A stretch of DNA of 36,815 nt, from positions 1 through 36,815 of the forward strand of contig JAEHDC010000015.1 in the NCBI GenBank assembly GCA_016880595.1. Reading direction: 5' to 3'. This DNA is from Candidatus Saccharimonadota bacterium. GTDB taxonomy: Bacteria; Patescibacteriota; Saccharimonadia; Saccharimonadales; EFPC-124. A program made the translations under genes and the position numbers. Position 1 is the stretch's first letter. Each line of letters starts with the position of its first letter. This document shows positions 28,744-36,815 of this stretch, piece by piece. The notes beneath the pieces are model-generated. The model worked only from the letters and a program-made list of their open reading frames with translations, was not told where the DNA came from and did not search any database.

Positions 28744-29235
28744 ATGGAAGCTGCAAGAGAAAAAGCGACAGAAGTACTTAATGAGAATTTTGTAACAGCT
28801 CCACCTGTACGTGTAACTGAGATAGCGAGTAACTATGGCTTGCAGGTAAGGATTGTTGATTTAGCTGATTATCAGAATAGAATTGCCGGCTTTATTGATC
28901 TCGAAAAACATCATATCTACGTCAACAAATCCGATGCGTCAACGCGTCAAGCTTTTACCGTTGCGCACGAGCTAGGCCATTGGTTTCTTCACCGAAAGGA
29001 GCTAAGATCAGAGCCGAACAAATATGCAATTCTTTACAGGACGCCTTTGGGTGACGCAAATGTCGATATGGTGGAGCGGCAAGCAAATGCTTTTGCTGCA
29101 ATGCTACTTGTACCGAAAGAATTGCTCGAAAAGTATAGAAACGAGTCTGACAACACGACAATTGCTGATATATTTGGCGTTTCGCCCGAGGTTATTGGCT
29201 ATAGGCTAAAAGATGAGTTCGGGCAGCAAGCTTAA
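28744..29235 (+). CDS. ImmA/IrrE-family metallopeptidase
   Basis: QAFTVAHELGHWFLHRKEL (HExxH) and VERQANAFAAMLLVPKELL. Confidence 0.9.
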   Translation: MEAAREKATEVLNENFVTAPPVRVTEIASNYGLQVRIVDLADYQNRIAGFIDLEKHHIYVNKSDASTRQAFTVAHELGHWFLHRKELRSEPNKYAILYRTPLGDANVDMVERQANAFAAMLLVPKELLEKYRNESDNTTIADIFGVSPEVIGYRLKDEFGQQA

Positions 29236-29632
29236 AAAAGACGAGACGGCTAAGGATAGCGATCAGCTCGAACTGAACGATTTGATTGGTGATGTTGGAG
29301 TAGCCCAAGGTGAGGTAACTGCTAAAAAATTAGATAGCGGAATTATCGACAGTGACCGACAAAGGCTTACTAATCAGAAGCTCAAGGAACGCGAGACGGA
29401 GAGAGAGGGATCTGAGAATTACTATAAATTACGCAATAAATGGTCGATTTACATCTGTCGCTTTATTGCAGCGATGCTTATATATCAGGCGGTCCTGACC
29501 TTGTGCATTGGTATGGGGTGGTTTGATTTTATAAACTATCAAACCTTCTTGAGCCTAGCTATTGGTGAAAACTTTGCTCAAATAGTTGGTATGGGCGTGA
29601 TAGTCGCAAAATTTCTGTTTCCTAAGAAGTAA
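29213..29632 (+). CDS. two-TM membrane protein overlapping the ImmA gene
   Basis: 139 aa; charged N-terminus, hydrophobic segments near C-terminus; 23-nt overlap. Confidence 0.6.
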   Translation: MSSGSKLKKDETAKDSDQLELNDLIGDVGVAQGEVTAKKLDSGIIDSDRQRLTNQKLKERETEREGSENYYKLRNKWSIYICRFIAAMLIYQAVLTLCIGMGWFDFINYQTFLSLAIGENFAQIVGMGVIVAKFLFPKK

Positions 29633-29642
29633 TTTGAATTTA

Positions 29643-29678
29643 AAAAACCATTTTACTTATACTAGCAAAATGGTTTTT
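29643..29678. terminator. bidirectional terminator between convergent operons
   Basis: AAAAACCATTTT-N12-AAAATGGTTTTT. Confidence 0.85.
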
Positions 29679-29697
29679 AACAGTTTACGGGTCTAGT

Positions 29698-29934
29698 CTA
29701 GGCGTCAGCGGCGTCTGCAACAGCTGACTCAGAAGCGGCGTCTACGGTAGTTGTCTCGGGCTCGGAAGAGTTGATCGCAGGAGTAGTTGCTGCGCTATTG
29801 AGCTCGGCCATTCTTTTGTTAATGACGTGCAAGTTGCTTTGAGCTTGCTCGGTGGCTACTATTTGGTCGTACGCTAGAGCTTTTAGTTGCGTAAGGTCTG
29901 TGATGACTGAGGTGTCGATAGTTGAATTATTCAT
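29698..29934 (-). CDS. small acidic protein downstream of tail spike
   Basis: 78 aa, RBS AGGAGA. Confidence 0.5.
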   Translation of the reverse strand: MNNSTIDTSVITDLTQLKALAYDQIVATEQAQSNLHVINKRMAELNSAATTPAINSSEPETTTVDAASESAVADAADA

Positions 29935-30055
29935 ATTTCTTCTCCTGGGTTTCTTAGTGTTCTTTTAGGTCTTAGTTGTGATAGTGCTTTTTATATATAG
30001 AGTTCTTGACCTCAATTCGTTGTTAGTTTTAGCATATCGGCTCGGCCTGTTGGGA

Positions 30056-31537
30056 TCATCCAGATCTAGATATCTCTAGCCAGCCAATAGTAGAATTAAC
30101 ATAAATCAGAGATAATACGGCAGTCGCGTTAGCACTTGTATTTGGCGACCAAGCGCCGCTAAGCAGTGTAATATTGGACGGTAGAGTAAACGTCCAGCCT
30201 CCAGTAGAATCTTGCCGCGTAATGATGATTAGCGTCTGGCCAGCAATAACATTGGTCTCCAGGGTGGATAATGTTGTATTTTGAATTAGTCCTAAATATT
30301 GAATGTCGCCATTCTTTAGCAGAATTGTTGGTGCCGCCGAAACATTGCCATTATTGTGGTAGCGCCGTGTATTATATCCGGTAAAGGATAGAGCAGTTGA
30401 ATTGCCACCTAATATGCTTGACTGCGACGACGAAATAGTATTGGAAACTCTTCCGCCAACAGCATTGACGTAATCTGTTGTACCAGAGGTGCTGAGCCCT
30501 CTATATTGACAAATAGTGCCGCCGTCGTCGTCGTAGATTGCCCCTATAATATCCAACCCAATACAATTGTTGGCTCGTATGCCTGCGTAGGTGCTAGTAC
30601 TATCGGTAGCGCGTACTTGATTGTTGCTCCACAGTTGCGCATTATTAATAGTTATGTTGTTACAGTCATCTAGCAATATGCCATCGTGTTGGTTGCCTCG
30701 GCAGTAAATGTTATTTAAGTTCAATTCATCACATCCGACAAGATTAATCCCTTTTAAGGTGGAATTATAAATTTGTACATTGCTTATATTAGCTCTTATT
30801 CCAGCTCTTGTAGTTGAGGTGTATACATTATTTATGGATAGGCCACAAGTACCTGCGTTAGACGCATAGATGTTGTTTAACGCAAAATTGTATACATCTG
30901 ACCCCAAAAACAACCCCTCAGCAAAACAACTAGTTGCCCTAATGTTGTCCAGGGTAAAATTATTGCAGCCAACCGTACAGATAACCGCACAGTCTGCTTC
31001 GTATGCCTCAATATTCTTGGCTGTAAATCCGTAGCAAGAGTCCCTAAAACGCAGCACTCCACTGGCTACTCTAGTGCCGTAAATATCTTTTACGGTAAAA
31101 TCATGGCTGCCATGACGGATGTAAATTGCATGATACTCTACACCATCTACACCTGTTTGCAACACCGTAAGCCCACCGTTAAAGCGTAGGCCGTAAATAG
31201 AGAAGTTGCTAATTTCTTCTGACGTTTCAAAAGCATGAAAGCCATCATTTGGAGATACTGGCACGCCATTAACATGGCCAGAGTTAAAGGTTATGACTAC
31301 TCCAGGCAAGCACGTAATGTGCACGTTAGACTTTGGGTTGACGCTGGCGGTGAGCGTGCATGAGGCGTTTATGACTATTGTTGCACCAATAGCTGTTGAC
31401 GCGTCTATCGCTGCCTGGATTGCGGCCTGGGGAGAAGCGTAATTAGAGAAGTTGTAGTGAGCGTCTGTGCCAACTGTAATGGCCGTTGATGCGTTTATGA
31501 ATTCTTGATTACTTACAACTTCACCTAGCCTAGTCAT
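30056..31537 (-). CDS. tail spike-like protein with right-handed beta-helix repeats
   Basis: Regular NFTLDNI/NFALNNIYASN/ELNLNNIYC/NITINNAQL repeats typical of parallel beta-helix. Confidence 0.75.
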   Translation of the reverse strand: MTRLGEVVSNQEFINASTAITVGTDAHYNFSNYASPQAAIQAAIDASTAIGATIVINASCTLTASVNPKSNVHITCLPGVVITFNSGHVNGVPVSPNDGFHAFETSEEISNFSIYGLRFNGGLTVLQTGVDGVEYHAIYIRHGSHDFTVKDIYGTRVASGVLRFRDSCYGFTAKNIEAYEADCAVICTVGCNNFTLDNIRATSCFAEGLFLGSDVYNFALNNIYASNAGTCGLSINNVYTSTTRAGIRANISNVQIYNSTLKGINLVGCDELNLNNIYCRGNQHDGILLDDCNNITINNAQLWSNNQVRATDSTSTYAGIRANNCIGLDIIGAIYDDDGGTICQYRGLSTSGTTDYVNAVGGRVSNTISSSQSSILGGNSTALSFTGYNTRRYHNNGNVSAAPTILLKNGDIQYLGLIQNTTLSTLETNVIAGQTLIIITRQDSTGGWTFTLPSNITLLSGAWSPNTSANATAVLSLIYVNSTIGWLEISRSG

Positions 31538-33705
31538 TACGCTAACAACCCTACGCTTTTTAATACTGCTTTGATGGCAACTAAATCTGTGGCTATGGTG
31601 CCGACTACATCGGCGATTTCATCAAGAGACGTAGCATTGGCATCATAAGCTCTATCTATGGTTAGATTAGAGACTGAATAGCTGAAATCCGTCGTAAGGG
31701 ATGGTTGTATGATAGGAGTGACGCCGTAAAAGGAAAGTTTTTGAGATGCAGCAGTCCCGAGCTTTGTTCCAGCCGATGCCCCGAAGATGATATTAGCAGC
31801 ATCTGCCAATGTTGTATTACCGCTATTGTCGACATTGAATTTACTAATACTTCCGACTTGCAAATCAAGTAATCTTTTTATGCCTGAGCCTGTTGTTGTC
31901 TCGGCTGCGTCAACTAAAATCGCCGAGTATCCAGCTGTACCTGATTGCGTAATGGTTGGACTAATCTTTAAAAGCGTCTGTGTGCCGCTAGACGCTGAGT
32001 ATGCGCCGTTGACCAACAGTGTTATGGCCGTGGCACTTGATGTTGAGCCGTACGCCTGCACGAACCCACTAGCACTGCTCGTATTCATTTGCAAATAACC
32101 AGTAGCCGCGGTGCCAAAAGCTGTAAGCTTTATCGGACGCGCTGTTCCAGTTCCAAGACTCTGAGTCATAATTACAAGAGCTGAGCCATTGTGATAAATC
32201 ACGCCACGCTCATAATTTGTGGTTTGATCTGCCGTGTTGTGAAATGCAACGCCGGTAGAACTAGCTGGCAATGTTACGGCGTGCGTGGCTACTGTAGTTG
32301 CATCGCCAATAGTGGCCATGCCGTTAACTGAGAGCGTCGACGCTGCATAGCTATTGCCACCTCCGATTAGCACACGAGCATTAACGACGTCGACTCCAAA
32401 GACCGTTGTCGTGTCAGCACTGTTTTTAACTCGAAAGGCTGTGAGTGTATTTGTTGTCGGCATAACGAGTACGTCACCAGCAACTTGCAGTTTTGTTGTC
32501 GGTGACGCGACGCCAATACCGATTCTATTTGTGCTTGCATCTGCATACAACAAATTTGCATCAGAAACGCCTTCAACGCGAGTGTCGGCATCGGTAGCGT
32601 CGTCATTTATTATAGCTGCGCTTTTCAAATTAAGCAGTCCAGCGCCAGAAATGCTAGCTTTTGTAGCCCAAGTTGAAACTCCATCGTAGTTGATAAAGTT
32701 TATGATTCCGGTGGTAGTACCTCCACCGTATACGAGTGATAGCTCACCGGCTCTAGTTGAATGCGAAAAGCCATATTGCTCAATCGCAGCACCGGCGTTA
32801 CTCGCGTAGCCGACGTTGAACTGATTGGTTGCGGGTGTAATCGTACGACTACCGCCAAAATCAATATAAGAACTGACTGTTATTGCTCCTGCGACGTCTA
32901 GCTTAGTCGTAGGCGTGGCCGTACCTACTCCGACACGATTATTGCTGGCGTCAACGTAGACCAGGCTACTATCTGTAGTCCCCTTTACGTTAACGTCAAG
33001 ATCGGTTGCATTGTCGTTGATGATGATTCCGGTGCTAGTAACCTTGAATGCTCCTGTCGGTGTATTTGCCTCAACAGTCAGCGGTTGAGTGTTGTGCGTA
33101 ACATCATAAACTCCACAACTTCCAGTGTTATTACAAAAAGTCTCAAAGATTTGGCCATTGTCATTATTATAAAAAACAGACGCTGATCCGCCAGTAGTAG
33201 CTGGCTTAATAGTTTTGGCGCCGGTGATTATTTCGGCGCCGGTGGCGTGGATTACTGCGGCGTCTGTGGCTTTAGTAGAGAGATCTGATACTAGGTTGGT
33301 TATTTTGCTTTCGGAGATGGCTGAGACATCAGCGTCTACGATGGCGAGGGGGGCTAGTTTAGATTTGGCTATGGCTGCGGTGTCGGATACTTTTGCATTC
33401 GTGATGGCGCCCGATGAGATGACTGGCGCTGCGGCTGTGGTGCCCGTGCCTCCGAGGTCTCCGGCGAGTTGGACGACGCCTTTGGTTGTGGTGGTGGCGT
33501 CTACCACTACGTCCTCTATTGATGATGCAATCCAGGCATCATTAGCGGCGTTGCGCTGGATTACGTAATTGGCCTGCGGGCTATTGGCGGTGACAATAGT
33601 GCCCTGCGGACCTGATGCTAACACACGAGGTCTCACGATGTATTGAGAGGTCGTTATTCTTATTTGTTGACCACTATAAATAGCCTTTGCTTTTATAGTG
33701 GTCAT
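31537..33705 (-). CDS. tail fibre with repeated NRxGxGxxxPTTKLxVAG modules
   Basis: 722 aa; NNRVGVGTATPTTKLDVAGAI and TNRIGIGVASPTTKLQVAGDV repeats; AKSKL/SKITNL fibre N-terminal pattern. Confidence 0.75.
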   Translation of the reverse strand: MTTIKAKAIYSGQQIRITTSQYIVRPRVLASGPQGTIVTANSPQANYVIQRNAANDAWIASSIEDVVVDATTTTKGVVQLAGDLGGTGTTAAAPVISSGAITNAKVSDTAAIAKSKLAPLAIVDADVSAISESKITNLVSDLSTKATDAAVIHATGAEIITGAKTIKPATTGGSASVFYNNDNGQIFETFCNNTGSCGVYDVTHNTQPLTVEANTPTGAFKVTSTGIIINDNATDLDVNVKGTTDSSLVYVDASNNRVGVGTATPTTKLDVAGAITVSSYIDFGGSRTITPATNQFNVGYASNAGAAIEQYGFSHSTRAGELSLVYGGGTTTGIINFINYDGVSTWATKASISGAGLLNLKSAAIINDDATDADTRVEGVSDANLLYADASTNRIGIGVASPTTKLQVAGDVLVMPTTNTLTAFRVKNSADTTTVFGVDVVNARVLIGGGNSYAASTLSVNGMATIGDATTVATHAVTLPASSTGVAFHNTADQTTNYERGVIYHNGSALVIMTQSLGTGTARPIKLTAFGTAATGYLQMNTSSASGFVQAYGSTSSATAITLLVNGAYSASSGTQTLLKISPTITQSGTAGYSAILVDAAETTTGSGIKRLLDLQVGSISKFNVDNSGNTTLADAANIIFGASAGTKLGTAASQKLSFYGVTPIIQPSLTTDFSYSVSNLTIDRAYDANATSLDEIADVVGTIATDLVAIKAVLKSVGLLA

Positions 33706-34073
33706 GTAGGAAGCCTACGGCTTTCTGTATATTTTATCTCTAATGGTTGGTTTGGTATAAGGACACAAGCTGTATTATCTGCATTGAATATCTTACAATC
33801 CCAGTAGTACGTGCCCTCCTCGCTCAAAGTCAGCATTTGTGAAGTAGTAAAAGCAATAATTAGCGCTTGACTATTGCTGCTGTCAAGATCAGTTGCACCT
33901 ACAACAAAGTCTTTAATAAGAACTGCATTTTCGTCAGGCAGCTTTCTATCTTTTTTGATCGAGCATATTACTTTTTTATCGACAAGATTAACGTCGGTTG
34001 CAATCACGTCCGAAAGATCGATAAGAAGCGTGAGGTCAAAGCCTATATATGCCGTATTTGGTTTTGGAGGCAT
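33702..34073 (-). CDS. hypothetical protein in fibre operon
   Basis: 123 aa; overlaps the fibre start. Confidence 0.5.
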   Translation of the reverse strand: MPPKPNTAYIGFDLTLLIDLSDVIATDVNLVDKKVICSIKKDRKLPDENAVLIKDFVVGATDLDSSNSQALIIAFTTSQMLTLSEEGTYYWDCKIFNADNTACVLIPNQPLEIKYTESRRLPT

Positions 34074-34109
34074 GTCTTTTTCTCTCGAGTTACGCGAAGG
34101 ATGGACGCA

Positions 34110-34508
34110 CTAAAACCCTACCAACCCACTCGCATCAATATTTACATTCTTCTTAAGCCACTTATCTAAAAACACGCCACCACCATAAATCCCCAAAGTC
34201 AGCATCTCCGTCAAGCTACCATCCGGAGTAAAAGTAACGTTAAAGTGCTGTAAAACCGAGCAAATAACGCCAATGATCGTCACGGCAATAGTAGATGCAA
34301 TAGATAGAATAATGGCATTGCGCCCAACGGTTTTACCCGCCTCAGTTACGGCAACACTTGAGGTTGTACTCATAGTTGCAGCTGTACTTGCCGTGGCCTC
34401 AGCAGCAATAGCCTCTATAGGCATTGCAGTCGCACTTGTGCCAGCCAATGCGTCCTCAGCGGTAATTACAGCTGTCGTCTCGTCACTAGTTATGTTTGTA
34501 GATTCCAT
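34110..34508 (-). CDS. holin-like membrane protein (candidate)
   Basis: 132 aa, hydrophobic NAIILSIASTIAVTIIGVICSVL and second weaker segment; next to the endolysin gene. Confidence 0.45.
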   Translation of the reverse strand: MESTNITSDETTAVITAEDALAGTSATAMPIEAIAAEATASTAATMSTTSSVAVTEAGKTVGRNAIILSIASTIAVTIIGVICSVLQHFNVTFTPDGSLTEMLTLGIYGGGVFLDKWLKKNVNIDASGLVGF

Positions 34509-34521
34509 TTTTTTACTCTCC

Positions 34522-35364
34522 CTAATTAGTTATTGACATCTTAGTATTAATCGTTTCTAATAATTTAATTACATCATCAAGCTTTGTAGTGTCGATCTGA
34601 GCAGTAGCAAGCTCTTCTTTAAGCGTTGTAATTAGCGGCCACGCCTCCTCATGCAAAACCTTAGTCACAAAATCGCGCTCATCGCGATGTAAAATCATAC
34701 GCTTCCTCAGAATCTCAATATTCTGATAAGTCAAATCACACCAGTTATGCGTTGTGTACGTGTCCAAATCGCCTTGAGCTGGGTCAACATCCTGGGTTTT
34801 ATTAAAAACCCAAGTAACGTCCTCCGCCTTAGGATGCGCAATGCCATCACCTTGTACTGCTGCCATATTTTCTTCTCCTTTTTTAATAAATTTATCAATT
34901 CGATATAGTACCGTTGCTGGATCACCATATACAGACAACATCTTTTCAGTGCCTGTCCACGGATCTAAAATAACTAAATCGCTACCAGTGGTGCCAACAA
35001 CAAGCACAAAGTGCGACTGCAAGCCAGATTGTGATTGCGTGCTGTCGATCAAAGCTATATATCTAGTGTTATCGTCGAGAGCGCAAGCCGATAAATTAGC
35101 TGCTCCTGACCATTCTGTAGATCCGCCCCACTCCAGTAGCTCCGGATAAAGCAAACTTGGAGCTTGTCGATTGTTAATTATATCGTCGGAAAAATAGCCA
35201 GCCGCCTTCAGCTTCTCATTAAGCTCAGGCGGATTGACAGCTCCGCCTGCCCAGGTTATTAACTCGGCCATTGATGTCAGATAGCATCCGTAGTTGCCTA
35301 TGGCGCTACTGCTACTATTGCCGAGCAGTGTGTTGGACCAGTTAGCGTCTCTTTGGCTGTACAT
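34522..35364 (-). CDS. C39-like cysteine peptidase/endolysin
   Basis: YSQRDANWSNTLLGNSSSSAIGNYGCYLTSMAELI (Cys) and SHFVLVVGTTGSDLVILDPWTG (His/Asp). Confidence 0.75.
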   Translation of the reverse strand: MYSQRDANWSNTLLGNSSSSAIGNYGCYLTSMAELITWAGGAVNPPELNEKLKAAGYFSDDIINNRQAPSLLYPELLEWGGSTEWSGAANLSACALDDNTRYIALIDSTQSQSGLQSHFVLVVGTTGSDLVILDPWTGTEKMLSVYGDPATVLYRIDKFIKKGEENMAAVQGDGIAHPKAEDVTWVFNKTQDVDPAQGDLDTYTTHNWCDLTYQNIEILRKRMILHRDERDFVTKVLHEEAWPLITTLKEELATAQIDTTKLDDVIKLLETINTKMSITN

Positions 35365-35379
35365 TATTGCTCCTTTTAA

Positions 35380-35463
35380 ATATTAAAAAACGGCCACATA
35401 ATGGCCGTAAATAAAAAAACGCAGCCAATACTGTGACCACGTTCGTATGATTTTATTATAGCA
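35380..35463 (-). promoter_or_regulatory. late leader cassette G before endolysin/fibre operon
   Basis: Reverse complement identical to 20601-20684 including TGCTATAAT and two terminator-like hairpins. Confidence 0.8.
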
Positions 35464-35486
35464 CATGCACGCTGATAATAAAAAAT

Positions 35487-35535
35487 GTGTATTCAACGGT
35501 GGGAGCACCTGATAACCCACCGTAAAACACACATT
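35487..35535. terminator. long hairpin in divergent intergenic region
   Basis: AATGTGT..ACGGTGGG-N12-CCCACCGT..ACACATT. Confidence 0.5.
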
Positions 35536-35582
35536 CGTTATTGTTATTATATCGCATATATACATAAGCGCAATAGGTTAAG

Positions 35583-35678
35583 TTGCGATTTTTCCTTACT
35601 CATGGTAGAATTAAGATAATTTCCGGAGTGATCACAACAGCCTCAATCCAAGGTATTGGACGGGGCTGTTTGCTTTTG
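35583..35678 (+). promoter_or_regulatory. leader cassette F before wHTH gene
   Basis: TTGCGA-17-TAGAAT with TGG extended -10; GATCACA; AACAGCC/GGCTGTT hairpin with inner TCCAA/TTGGA, then TTTGCTTTTG. Confidence 0.65.
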
Positions 35679-35706
35679 TGAATGGCTCCACTAAAGCGAG
35701 GGTAAC

Positions 35707-36018
35707 ATGGGCAGAGAACAGGTTAAGCTGCACTCTAAGCAGGCTGTACCAGTGTCACCCGAATTAGTGCGCCTACTTAATGGTAACGTCGCTTCAGCTT
35801 ATTTTTATCGTCAACTGCAATTTTATGCAAATTTGCAGGATGGTTGGTTCGAAAAAAGTTCGACTGACCTAGAGAGAGATTTGGGCATTAGCCGCTATCA
35901 ACAGCGCCGAATACGGGAGTCGCTAGAGAAAATGGGTATAATCGAGACGCAATCTATACGTGGCGGAACAAAACCGGCCATTAGATTTCGAATACTCATT
36001 AATTATTGCCGGCCTTAA
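35707..36018 (+). CDS. winged-helix DNA-binding protein (regulator or replication protein)
   Basis: STDLERDLGISRYQQRRIRESLEKMGIIETQSIRGGTKPAIRFRI. Confidence 0.65.
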   Translation: MGREQVKLHSKQAVPVSPELVRLLNGNVASAYFYRQLQFYANLQDGWFEKSSTDLERDLGISRYQQRRIRESLEKMGIIETQSIRGGTKPAIRFRILINYCRP

Positions 36019-36044
36019 CCCTCGCTAGCGCGTGAGTTCGTCGC

Positions 36045-36071
36045 CCCAGTCATCTGTTGACTGGGTTTTTA
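36045..36071 (+). terminator. rho-independent terminator
   Basis: CCCAGTCA-TCTGT-TGACTGGG + TTTTT. Confidence 0.85.
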
Positions 36072-36084
36072 TATGCGTATAGTT

Positions 36085-36147
36085 TGTGGATAATTTGGTT
36101 AAAACAGTGGATAACAAGCTGATTTTAGTGGATAAGTCTGTGTATAA
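36085..36147. promoter_or_regulatory. cluster of four DnaA-box-like 9-mers (possible origin)
   Basis: TGTGGATAA 36085, AGTGGATAA 36106, AGTGGATAA 36127, TGTGTATAA 36139; same orientation. Confidence 0.6.
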
Positions 36148-36156
36148 CACCAATAT

Positions 36157-36208
36157 CATAGTGCGATTTGGCACATTGAGCCACCTCTATACCATAGTGC
36201 GATTTGGC
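36157..36208. repeat. 16-bp direct repeats (iteron/operator-like)
   Basis: CATAGTGCGATTTGGC at 36157-36172 and 36193-36208. Confidence 0.75.
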
Positions 36209-36476
36209 GCGCGCATATATAAGGAATATAAGAATAATAAGATAATAGTAGTCAGACGTCTTGGTAGTTTACTTTAGCAAAAAAACTATCAAATACCATA
36301 ATTCTTAATTATATCAAGTAGCGCTGTAGTTGACCAGTCTTGTTATCGCCGAGATGATAGGACTATAGTCAAGATAACCAATTGGTTAGGAGGGCGAGAA
36401 ATAGCCTTTATAGCGTCGGGCGCTCGATAATTATTAGTGGTATAAGTCTGTGGGTGTGGAGGGGAAATGTTTTTTA

Positions 36477-36815
36477 ATGATGCCAATTGATTATCAGATC
36501 GATGAATATTTAACTTATTGCAGCAAGCGCATGACGCAGCAAACTATGCACAGCAAAGTGCACATATTAACAAAATTTAATGAATTTAAATTTATACATG
36601 ATATGTGTGAGTTTACAAACACGATATTCGAAAAATGGGTAGCTTGTCAGCTAGCGACAGGAGCATCTGGACGTACCGTTAATACAAGGATTGCTCATAT
36701 GCGCGCTTTTTGTCGATGGCTGCTTGACATGGGATACGAAATTCCGTTGAGATTTAGCCTGTTAGAAAAAATTGAGGAGAAGCCGCCGCGCAGGAATTAT
36801 TTTACGCGAGAACAA
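36477..36815 (+). CDS. tyrosine recombinase/integrase, N-terminal part (truncated by window)
   Basis: MMPIDYQIDEYLTYCSKRMTQQTMHSKVHILTKFNEFKFI...TGASGRTVNTRIAHMRAFCRWLLDMGYEI..PPRRNYFTREQ: SAM-like core-binding domain. Confidence 0.85.
   Translation, partial: MMPIDYQIDEYLTYCSKRMTQQTMHSKVHILTKFNEFKFIHDMCEFTNTIFEKWVACQLATGASGRTVNTRIAHMRAFCRWLLDMGYEIPLRFSLLEKIEEKPPRRNYFTREQ

Noticed and set aside
36086-36277. 63-aa plus-strand ORF in the track
   Set aside because: It overlaps the DnaA-box array and direct repeats, has low-complexity composition and no clear RBS.

Overview
The window holds a bacterial chromosome segment (1-~4.9 kb) followed by a long Mu-head/siphovirus-tail-like prophage that appears to start at a tRNA-Ala(GGC) gene and runs past the right edge, where a tyrosine recombinase is cut off. 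Host part: 3' portion of ligA, a VOC-like protein, an HTH protein with an internal duplication, a membrane protein, a TRM11/UPF0020-like methyltransferase, a candidate structured ncRNA and the tRNA. Prophage part: lysozyme-like protein, RecT-like annealing protein, a PD-(D/E)XK nuclease fused to an FtsK/SpoIIIE motor, small early ORFs alternating with structured intergenic elements, TerS (with a C2H2 finger)/TerL, a portal-MuF fusion, Mu I-like protease/scaffold, decoration protein, gpT-like capsid, connectors, tail tube, tail chaperones with a textbook -1 frameshift site, tape measure, distal tail genes, an ImmA/IrrE peptidase with a TM partner, a reverse-strand fibre/spike/holin/endolysin operon, a wHTH gene, a cluster of DnaA boxes and direct repeats, then the integrase. 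The most notable signals are: (1) seven promoter-plus-hairpin/T-tract leader cassettes, one at the head of each late operon, suggesting a phage-wide attenuation/antitermination (or 5'-stabiliser) regulon; (2) the nuclease-FtsK fusion beside RecT, a candidate motor-driven resection nuclease; (3) several structured elements, three closed by 16-24 bp terminal helices, between small early genes; (4) the A_AAA_AAA frameshift site with a downstream stem; (5) a DnaA-box array. Host assignment to Patescibacteria/Saccharibacteria is only a guess from overall impression and was not tested. All calls come from reading the sequence; no database search was run.
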